This document shows positions 1 to 5,138 of a stretch of DNA of 7,909 nt, one piece after another. The stretch spans positions 1 to 7,909 of the forward strand of contig CAMBID010000024.1 in assembly GCA_945867445.1 (NCBI GenBank), in the 5' to 3' direction. The position numbers and the translations under genes are program-made. The stretch comes from an uncultured Clostridia bacterium. GTDB taxonomy: Bacteria; Bacillota; Clostridia; Oscillospirales; Oscillospiraceae. The notes beneath the pieces were generated by a model, which was not told the DNA's origin, did no database searches, and worked only from the letters and a program-made list of their open reading frames with translations. Each line of letters starts with the position of its first letter. Positions within the stretch are counted from its first letter, which is position 1.

Positions 1-127
1 GCGGTCGTGCTCTGCCTCCTGCAAACAGGCTGCCCTGCCGCCAGGCGGGCAAAAAGGCAAGCCCGGCAGGAAACGCGGCAGCAGAGAATGCCGCCAAAGG
101 GAGCGACCGTGACACAGAAGGAAATCT

Positions 128-148
128 GCAGAGGGAGTCTCCCTCTGC
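128..148 (-). terminator. Possible weak terminator hairpin after the DUF6179-like gene
   Basis: An inverted repeat with a perfect 9-bp stem (128-136 with 140-148) and a 3-nt loop lies 17 bp beyond the stop codon at 166-168. On the minus strand it is followed by AGATTTCCTTC, a poor U tract. It could end the two-gene transcript or simply stabilise its 3' end. The stem is clear; the terminator role is inferred and uncertain. The remaining bases 1-127 show no gene I can support. Confidence 0.4.
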
Positions 149-165
149 CGTTGTATTTTCTCCCC

Positions 166-1023
166 TCATGGGAAGATCCTCGGCCAGCCGCCCGCTGCCG
201 CCGTCCGGATACGGGGGAGGAGCGTCCGGGCGTAGTCCGTGAGATACCGGCGGTCCCGGCTTTCCGGTAATTCCAGCGTCTCCCCCAGGCCCTCCGCCCA
301 GCGGCGGAGAGCCGCTTCCGTCTCCCCCTCCGTCAGGAGGGCCAGCCGCCCCGCGAAGGCCCGCCGCTCCCCCGGCCCCACCATGAGAGCCCGGACCTCC
401 CGCCCCAGGGCGAAGAGGCACAGGGCGTCCGCCGCCAGGGGCTCATAGAGGTTCAGGGGGAGGTCGTAACGCTCCGGATGAAAGCGGTCCCAGGCCGCAG
501 AGCGGGCCGCCGCTGGGAAGGCACTCTGGAAGCGGACTTCGGTGTCCAGCCGGCTGAGCCACTCCGTGAGGTAGTCCGCCCCCTGCAAACTCTCCGGCAC
601 CGGCAGGGCCAGGGGATAGTCGATGCCGCAGGGGATCTCGTGGGCGGCGAAGCGCCAGTCGTAGCGCCGCCAGAACTCTCCGATGCCAAGAAGGGTCGCC
701 CCCAGCGCCCGACTTTCCCCGGCTGCGCCGCTGGCCGCCAGGCGCTGCCAGAGACGGCGGGCAAACTGCATCTTCCGTCGGATACGCTTCTGCCCCCGGA
801 GAAGCTCCTCCTCCAGGTCGGCCCCCGCCAGCTGCCGCCCCCGCTCCCCCGGCTCCGCCCCGTCCAATCGGAGGGTATAGAGGATCGACGTCATCATCTC
901 CCGGGCGGTCTCCCAGGGGATGGAGCTGCTCTCTCCGGAGGTATAGAGCCGGGTCTGCCGGGTCAAAAGGGCCAGGAGCTTTTCGGAAAGCGCTCCATCC
1001 CAGGATATCCTCAGCTCATCCAT
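166..1023 (-). CDS. Uncharacterised protein, possibly DUF6179 family
   Basis: This encodes 285 residues of unknown function. The central part (about residues 148-205) has the pattern 'LQGADYLTEWLSRLDTEVRF' followed by 'DLPLNLYEPLAADALCLFAL'. From memory this resembles the DUF6179 family of Clostridia, but I could not search. The protein is rich in Arg, Leu, Glu and Ala, looks mostly helical, and has no signal peptide or clear membrane segment, so it is probably cytosolic. The ATG start is preceded by GGGAGG with a 6-nt spacer. It overlaps the 3' end of the upstream gene by 8 bp (ATGGATGA), so the two are very likely translated together. If the family is right, this copy is shorter than the 400 or more residues I recall for some members, which may reflect a missing part. 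The reading frame is well supported; the family name is tentative. Confidence 0.72.
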   Translation of the reverse strand: MDELRISWDGALSEKLLALLTRQTRLYTSGESSSIPWETAREMMTSILYTLRLDGAEPGERGRQLAGADLEEELLRGQKRIRRKMQFARRLWQRLAASGAAGESRALGATLLGIGEFWRRYDWRFAAHEIPCGIDYPLALPVPESLQGADYLTEWLSRLDTEVRFQSAFPAAARSAAWDRFHPERYDLPLNLYEPLAADALCLFALGREVRALMVGPGERRAFAGRLALLTEGETEAALRRWAEGLGETLELPESRDRRYLTDYARTLLPRIRTAAAGGWPRIFP

Positions 1024-1477
1024 GCCGTGCCTCCCTTGCCGCCCGGATCAAAGCCTCCGGCTCCGCCTGGGATAGCCTTTCCAGGCTGCCGCCCTGCTCC
1101 CGGAAGACCCACGCCATGGCGCAGAGCAGTTCATCGTCCGGCAGGGTGTCCCGGGTCTCGTTTTTAAAGTGGTAAAAGAGGGCCTGGAGCTCCGTCAGGT
1201 CCTCCTCCCAATTTTCCTGCGTCAGGTAAGGAGAGTCGCAGAAAGCCAGTATCAGCTGCGGCAGGATGCCCTCCCCCAGCTCCAGCCTCCGGGTCTCCCG
1301 GAGGACGCGGCGACGCTCCTCCCCCAGGCGGGCCAGGGCCTCCGGCGGCAGCGTCAGGCCGAAGCGAGCCGACGCGGTCTCCGCCCGCCGCAGGACCTTC
1401 CCCTCCCAGGGGGTCTGGGCATGCGCCAGCAGCCGCTGCGTCAACACATCGGAAGCAGGGATCCTTTCCTCGTTCAT
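1016..1477 (-). CDS. Uncharacterised protein, possibly DUF6323 family
   Basis: This encodes 153 residues with no known function. The C-terminal half contains 'LTELQALFYHFKNET' then 'DDELLCAMAWVFREQGGSLERL' (split across residues of about 93-135), a pattern I associate from memory with DUF6323, a family found beside DUF6179 genes in Clostridia. It is probably a small soluble helical protein, with no signal or membrane segment. The start is supported by an excellent Shine-Dalgarno, GGGAGGTG, 6 nt before the ATG. It is the first gene of a two-gene unit and its end overlaps the next gene by 8 bp. A strong terminator lies upstream, so the pair needs its own promoter within 1478-1577. The best candidate I see is weak (TTGTTT, 17-bp spacer, TAAGAA; plus-strand positions 1497-1525). 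Function and family assignment are uncertain, but the gene itself is well supported. Confidence 0.75.
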   Translation of the reverse strand: MNEERIPASDVLTQRLLAHAQTPWEGKVLRRAETASARFGLTLPPEALARLGEERRRVLRETRRLELGEGILPQLILAFCDSPYLTQENWEEDLTELQALFYHFKNETRDTLPDDELLCAMAWVFREQGGSLERLSQAEPEALIRAAREARHG

Positions 1478-1577
1478 TCAACTCACCTCCCTCTATTTCT
1501 TACGCCAGAAGTGATCTGCAAACAAGGCTTGTCTTTTTCCCTGATTTGTGGTAATATGATAGAGCCAAAAGGCAAAA

Positions 1578-1617
1578 AACGATCCGGGACGGTCCCTCAG
1601 GGCCGCTCCGGATCGTT
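1578..1617 (-). terminator. Strong bidirectional intrinsic terminator
   Basis: A 10-bp perfect stem (AACGATCCGG at 1578-1587 with its complement at 1608-1617) encloses a second stem (1591-1595 with 1600-1604). On the minus strand it runs directly into TTTTTT (1578-1573). On the plus strand it is followed by CTCTTTTTT (1618-1626). It sits just after the stop of the membrane-anchored protein and should end the aminotransferase operon. It would also stop any plus-strand transcript arriving from the left. Confidence 0.88.
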
Positions 1618-1624
1618 CTCTTTT

Positions 1625-2143
1625 TTACTCCCCGTCTCTCACGGTGACAGTGATCTTGGCCTCCGTCTGCAGTGCGGAGCGCTGGCCGCTCTCAGGATCG
1701 TAATAGCTCACAAGGAAGCTGCCATCGTAGCCGCCGGGCTGCAGCCGCTCCGCCGCACCGGGCAGGAGCTCCAGGGTATAGAGGGCGCTGCCGGGCGGCA
1801 GCAGGCCGCTCTCCGCCAGTACCTCCCCCTGGATGAGGAGCTGGATCACCATTCCCTGGTCGGAGCTGGGCGGGTCCACAAAGACCAGGGAGACGCTCCC
1901 CGCCGCAAGGTCGATCTCCGCCGTTGCCTGATAGCGGAGAGTCACAGACCCACCGCCGCCTCCGCCCTGGGAGGTAGCCTCCTCATAGGGCACGGCATTG
2001 GGATCCCTCTCCGGGGCCCGGTCCGGCGGCAGCGGCGCGGACCGGGAAAAGAGCAGGGCTCCCACCACGACGCCCAGCACCAGCGCCCCAAGCACCACCA
2101 GCAAAGCCAACAGCCGATTCCGCTTGTCCTTCGGCTCCTTCAT
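1625..2143 (-). CDS. Single-pass membrane-anchored protein of unknown function
   Basis: This encodes 172 residues. The N-terminus is short and positively charged (MKEPKDKRNR), followed by one hydrophobic segment at about residues 11-33, which predicts an N-in, C-out topology. A flexible Pro/Glu/Gly stretch (about 36-65) with six consecutive glycines at 60-65 leads to an outer domain of about 105 residues. That domain has alternating beta-type patterning, for example 'GSFLVSYYDPESGQ' and a final 'KITVTV'. There is no lipobox Cys and no sortase signal. I chose the ATG at 2143 because GGAGGG lies 7 nt upstream; the frame is open further upstream, but an earlier start would overlap the preceding gene without a good ribosome site. 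It is the third gene after the T-box leader, 28 bp downstream of the Dabb gene, and ends at a strong terminator. I do not recognise the family. The beta-rich outer domain suggests a cell-surface or envelope role, which is inference only. Confidence 0.75.
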   Translation of the reverse strand: MKEPKDKRNRLLALLVVLGALVLGVVVGALLFSRSAPLPPDRAPERDPNAVPYEEATSQGGGGGGSVTLRYQATAEIDLAAGSVSLVFVDPPSSDQGMVIQLLIQGEVLAESGLLPPGSALYTLELLPGAAERLQPGGYDGSFLVSYYDPESGQRSALQTEAKITVTVRDGE

Positions 2144-2171
2144 GGGCTTTCCCTCCTCGCAGAATTGGCAG

Positions 2172-2453
2172 TTAAAGCTCGTAGTCCACCGCTGCCCGAC
2201 TCTCCCGGATGGACTGGCAGAGGGCGGAAACCGCCCGGTGCCGGGGGTCCGCCTTGTAGCGCGCCAGATCCTCCAGGGAATCAAAGTCCGAGATCAGGGC
2301 GGCGTCGTAGTTCCCCTCCCCCACGTTCCGGACCACCTGGGCCCGCTTCAGCTCCGGGATCACTCCCTGCAGGGCGGCAAGGCCTGTGAGAAACTGCTCC
2401 CGCTCCGCCTCCGTGCCCGGGCGGAACTTCCAGAGAACGATGTGTCGGATCAT
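2172..2453 (-). CDS. Dabb family (stress-responsive alpha/beta barrel) protein
   Basis: This encodes 93 residues, the usual size for a Dabb domain (PF07876). The opening 'MIRHIVLWKFRPG' with its conserved His, and the later 'YDAALISDFDSLEDLARYKADPRH', match the family pattern of a ferredoxin-like dimeric alpha/beta barrel. Dabb proteins are small cytosolic dimers. Characterised members include plant stress proteins and polyketide/olivetolic acid cyclases, while most bacterial members have no assigned substrate. The ATG overlaps the stop of the upstream aminotransferase as ATGA (2450-2453), which points to translational coupling, so expression should follow the T-box switch. The role beside an aminotransferase is unknown. 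A possible small-molecule function would be inference. Confidence 0.88.
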   Translation of the reverse strand: MIRHIVLWKFRPGTEAEREQFLTGLAALQGVIPELKRAQVVRNVGEGNYDAALISDFDSLEDLARYKADPRHRAVSALCQSIRESRAAVDYEL

Positions 2454-3649
2454 GCCATCTCCTCCTTCTGATAGCGGGCAATGGCAAGTCCCAGCAGCTC
2501 CATGGAGCGGCGGATGTCGCCCTCGTTCAGCACATAGGCAATGCGGATCTCGTCCTTCCCCTTGCCGGGGGTCCCGTAGAAGCCCTCGCCGGGGGCGAAC
2601 ATCAGCGTCTCGCCGCGGTCCTCAAACTCCTCCAGAAGCCAGGTCTGGAACTTGTCGGCGTCGTCCACCGGAAGCTTCGCCATCAGGTAGAAAGCACCCT
2701 TGGGCTCCTCGCAGACCACGCCGGGGATGCGGTGCAGCCCCTCCACGCAGGCATTGCGGCGGCGGCGGTACTCATCCCGGGTAGCGTCAAAGTAGCTGGG
2801 GTCCACTCCGTAGAGGGCGGCGGCCCCCAGCTGATCCAGCGTGGCGGAGCAGAGGCGTCCCTGGCAGAGCTTCATGGCCTGGGCAAGGAAGTCCCGGTTC
2901 CGGGAGATCAGGGCGCCCACCCGGGCGCCGCAGGCGGAGAAGCGCTTGGAAACGGAGTCCACCACGATGAGGTTCTCCTCCAGCCCCGGCAGGGTCAGGA
3001 AGGTGGAAAGGGGCTCGCCGCCATAGACGAACTCCCGGTAGACCTCATCCGCCACCAGGAAGAGTCCGTGCTTCTTGGCAATGTCGGCGATGACGGTCAT
3101 TTCCTCCGGCGTCAGAACAGTGCCGGTGGGGTTGCCGGGGTTCGTGATGAGAATCGCCCGGGTGCGCTCATGGATGAGGGGCTCGATGCGCTGGCGCTGG
3201 GCGTAGCGGTAGCCCTCCTCCGGGGAGCTGTGGATGGGGCGGATATTGCCCCCCGCCACATGGACGAAGGTATCGTAGTTGGGATAGAAGGGCTCCGGGA
3301 TCAGAATCTCGTCCCCTTCGTCCAGAAGGCAGCACATCACCATCTGCAGCGCCTCGCTGCCGCCGGTGGTGGCCAGGATGTCCTCCTCCGCCAGCGGCGC
3401 GCCGATGCGCTGATAGTAGCGCTGCACCGCCGCCACATACTCCGGCACACCAGGGGACGGGGCGTAGGACAGCACATCGCTGCGGTAATGGCGCATGGCG
3501 TCAAAGAAGGCAGGCGGCGTGGGGATATCCGGCTGACCGATGTTCAGGTGATGGATCTTCACGCCCCGCTTCTCCGCCGCCAGGGCGTAGGGATGGAACT
3601 TGCGCATGGGTGAGAGATGGCATTGCTGGATCTTGGACGAAAACTGCAT
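2450..3649 (-). CDS. Class I/II PLP-dependent aminotransferase, likely alanine-related
   Basis: This encodes 399 residues, full length for fold-type I aminotransferases of the AspC/AlaT-like group. It should transfer an amino group between an amino acid and a 2-oxo acid using pyridoxal phosphate in the cytosol. Visible family landmarks are GGSEA at 96-100 (phosphate contact region), NPGNPTG at 170-176 including the conserved Asn, DEVY at 201-204 (Asp for the pyridine nitrogen and Tyr), SVSKRFS at 232-238 with Schiff-base Lys235, and Arg369 in DEIRIAY, the expected carboxylate-binding Arg. The start has AAGGAGGAG about 5 nt upstream. It is the first gene after a T-box leader and overlaps the Dabb gene by 4 bp. 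Sequence alone does not fix the substrate. The T-box specifier region favours alanine, so an alanine-forming or alanine-using enzyme is my inference. Aspartate or aromatic aminotransferase are alternatives. Confidence 0.93.
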   Translation of the reverse strand: MQFSSKIQQCHLSPMRKFHPYALAAEKRGVKIHHLNIGQPDIPTPPAFFDAMRHYRSDVLSYAPSPGVPEYVAAVQRYYQRIGAPLAEEDILATTGGSEALQMVMCCLLDEGDEILIPEPFYPNYDTFVHVAGGNIRPIHSSPEEGYRYAQRQRIEPLIHERTRAILITNPGNPTGTVLTPEEMTVIADIAKKHGLFLVADEVYREFVYGGEPLSTFLTLPGLEENLIVVDSVSKRFSACGARVGALISRNRDFLAQAMKLCQGRLCSATLDQLGAAALYGVDPSYFDATRDEYRRRRNACVEGLHRIPGVVCEEPKGAFYLMAKLPVDDADKFQTWLLEEFEDRGETLMFAPGEGFYGTPGKGKDEIRIAYVLNEGDIRRSMELLGLAIARYQKEEMA

Positions 3650-3668
3650 CGTAACTCCTCCTTAGCAG

Positions 3669-3702
3669 AAAAGAAACGCCCCTGACATCCCTGTCAGGGG
3701 CG
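3669..3702 (-). terminator. T-box-controlled intrinsic terminator
   Basis: A perfect 11-bp stem (3677-3687 with 3692-3702) with a 4-nt loop is followed on the minus strand by TTTCTTTT. Its 5' arm contains CCCUGA (plus positions 3694-3699), which can instead pair with UCAGGG next to the T-box sequence (3725-3730). Terminator and antiterminator are therefore mutually exclusive, as expected for a T-box attenuator. Confidence 0.95.
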
Positions 3703-3917
3703 AAAAGATACTTCCGCGGTACCACCCTGATCTGCCCTCCAAAGGAGCGGCATCTCATGTCATCCGGTAACGGGGATGGGTCGTCCCGCTCCTCGCGGGC
3801 TGCTCCAAAGCGGCTGCTTCCCGGCGTGGGCTGAGGGCTCGCACCATTTCCCTCTCGCTGAAAACCGGTTTCGGAAAGCTGACTTCTTCACGGCAATCTC
3901 CATTGTGCACTTGGATT
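3669..3917 (-). promoter_or_regulatory. T-box riboswitch leader, probably sensing tRNA-Ala
   Basis: This transcribed leader carries the canonical T-box sequence AGGGTGGTACCGCGG (3714-3728) and its bulge UGGU (3721-3724), which pairs with a tRNA ending ACCA, so discriminator base A. Stem I is recognisable from GAAGAAGTC on its 5' side, an 8-bp helix (3872-3879 with 3816-3823), and the distal T-loop GGUGCGA (3839-3845). Immediately 3' of the helix the leader reads GCA GCC GCU (3817-3809), three alanine codons in one frame. By position GCC (3812-3814) followed by a purine is the best specifier candidate. Alanine tRNA normally has A at the discriminator, which agrees. Known T-box logic is that uncharged tRNA binds and stabilises the antiterminator so that the operon is expressed. 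T-box identity is seen directly; alanine specificity is inferred. Confidence 0.95.
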
Positions 3918-3923
3918 AGGCCT

Positions 3924-3952
3924 AGGATAGCCCATTTCCCCGCCCTTGTCAA
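3924..3952 (-). promoter_or_regulatory. Sigma-A type promoter of the T-box operon
   Basis: On the minus strand there is a perfect -35 TTGACA (3947-3952), a 17-bp spacer and a -10 TATCCT (3924-3929). Transcription should start near 3917, just ahead of stem I of the T-box leader. The position and consensus match make this a convincing promoter for the aminotransferase operon. Confidence 0.85.
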
Positions 3953-3957
3953 GGGGG

Positions 3958-4009
3958 AAAAGGGCCTCTGGCAGAAAGTTATTTTCTTCGCAAACTTTTT
4001 TTCAGGGCC
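3958..4009 (-). terminator. Possible imperfect terminator after ftsK
   Basis: Just past the ftsK stop codon, GGCC plus CTG (3963-3966, 3968-3970) can pair with CAGGGCC (4003-4009) with one bulged base. Inside this, AAAGTT (3975-3980) pairs with AACTTT (3993-3998). The minus strand then reads CTTTTC. The stem is interrupted and the U tract is short, so it may be only a partial terminator. Read-through transcripts would still meet the T-box terminator downstream. Confidence 0.35.
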
Positions 4010-4010
4010 G

Positions 4011-5027
4011 TTACTCCCCGTCTTCCTCCAAGGGGAAGGACGGTTCGCCCGCGGCATCGGCGGCAGCGCCGCCCATCCGCATCTCCTGCCACTGCTGCTT
4101 GGTGATGAGAAGAGCCCGGGGTTTTGAGCCCTCAAAGGGTCCAACGATGCCCTTCTCCTCCATCTGGTCCACCAGGCGTGCCGCCCGGGAGTAGCCAAGC
4201 TTCAGCCGCCGCTGCAGCATGGAGACGGAGGCCTGCCCCAGCTCCAGCACCACGTCCACCGCGGCAGGGAAGAGCTCGTCGGACTCGCCGGTTTCCTCAT
4301 CCTGGGGAGCGGGGGCAGCGCCCTTGCCGCCCTTGTCCTTCTCCTGAACGGACTCCTCGATCTTGCGCATGACCTCGTCGGAGTAGTCCGCCTCGCCGGT
4401 GGACTTCACATACTCCACCACCCGCTCAATCTCCTCCGGAGAGATGAAGCAGCCCTGGACCCGGATGGGCTTGCCGATACCAAGGGGCGCATACAGCATG
4501 TCGCCCTTGCCAATGAGCTTTTCCGCGCCGGAGTTATCCAGAATGATCCGGGACTCCAGGGAGGAAGCCACCGCGAAGGCAATGCGGCTGGGGATGTTGG
4601 CCTTCATCAGACCGGTGATAACGTCCGCCGAGGGGCGCTGGGTGGCGATAACCAGGTGGACGCCGGCGGCGCGGCCCATCTGGGCCACCCGGCAGATGGA
4701 TTCCTCCACCTCTTTGGCGGCCACCAGCATAAGGTCCGCCAGCTCGTCGATGACCACCACCACGCTGGGCAGGTGCTCCAGCTCGTCCGTGGTCTTTGCC
4801 AGGGCGTTGTAGCCCGAGAGATCCTTCACATTGTGCTCCGAGAAGATCTTGTAGCGCTTCATCATCTCGAAAACCGCCCACTGCAGGGCTCCCGCCGCCT
4901 TTTTGGGGTCAGTGACCACGGGAATCAGCAGGTGGGGGATGCCGTTGTAGGGGGCAAGCTCCACCATCTTGGGGTCCACCATGATGAAGCGGACGTCCTC
5001 CGGCGAGGACTTATAGAGCAGGCTCAC
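4011..5027 (-). CDS. ftsK: FtsK/SpoIIIE DNA translocase, C-terminal part (after the in-frame stops)
   Basis: This part encodes the end of the RecA-like motor and the gamma domain. The first possible start is GTG at 5027 (338 residues), but the homologous frame stays open back to the TGA at 5115-5117 and includes Walker A (GTTGSGKS, codons 523-530 of the full gene). From the GTG numbering, Walker B is VVVVIDELADL at 89-99, the family signature is ATQRPSADVITGLMKANIPS at about 128-147, and the gamma winged helix is at about 250-312 (SMLQRRLKLGYSRAARLVDQMEEKGIVGP), the part that reads oriented DNA sequences in FtsK/SpoIIIE. The GTG start lacks the Walker A and has no evident ribosome site, so a product begun there could not be an active ATPase. 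It is in the same frame as the upstream part and is best read as the rest of one broken or mis-sequenced gene. Confidence 0.82.
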   Translation of the reverse strand: MSLLYKSSPEDVRFIMVDPKMVELAPYNGIPHLLIPVVTDPKKAAGALQWAVFEMMKRYKIFSEHNVKDLSGYNALAKTTDELEHLPSVVVVIDELADLMLVAAKEVEESICRVAQMGRAAGVHLVIATQRPSADVITGLMKANIPSRIAFAVASSLESRIILDNSGAEKLIGKGDMLYAPLGIGKPIRVQGCFISPEEIERVVEYVKSTGEADYSDEVMRKIEESVQEKDKGGKGAAPAPQDEETGESDELFPAAVDVVLELGQASVSMLQRRLKLGYSRAARLVDQMEEKGIVGPFEGSKPRALLITKQQWQEMRMGGAAADAAGEPSFPLEEDGE

Positions 5028-5138
5028 AATGAGGGAGTTGGTGCAGACGGACTTGCCGGAGCCGGTGGTGCCTGCGATGAGAACGTGGGGGAGCTTTGCT
5101 ATGTTGTCGATGATTCACTTGCCTGAGATGTCGTTGAC

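Noticed and set aside
1..115. Minus-strand frame from a GTG at 113-115 that stays open to the window edge (38 codons)
   Set aside because: It has no ribosome binding site and no recognisable motif, and such a short open frame is expected by chance at this GC content.
1529..1557. Possible plus-strand promoter TTGTCT, 17-bp spacer, TAATAT
   Set aside because: Each box matches only four of six consensus bases. The only thing downstream is the bidirectional terminator at 1578-1617, so any product would be a very short RNA. There is no independent support.
1169..2389. A 406-codon plus-strand open frame
   Set aside because: It crosses three minus-strand genes and a strong terminator, and its translation is low-complexity Arg/Pro/Gly-rich sequence typical of antisense frames in GC-rich coding DNA.
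2732..3613. A 293-codon plus-strand frame antisense to the aminotransferase, and similar long frames at 478-1167 and 5385-6387
   Set aside because: Each lies wholly or mostly opposite a gene with clear homology or a strong start signal. None has a recognisable domain or ribosome site.
3755..4198. A 147-codon minus-strand frame across the end of ftsK and the T-box leader
   Set aside because: It overlaps conserved ftsK C-terminal coding sequence and the entire promoter and stem I of the T-box, which explain those bases better.
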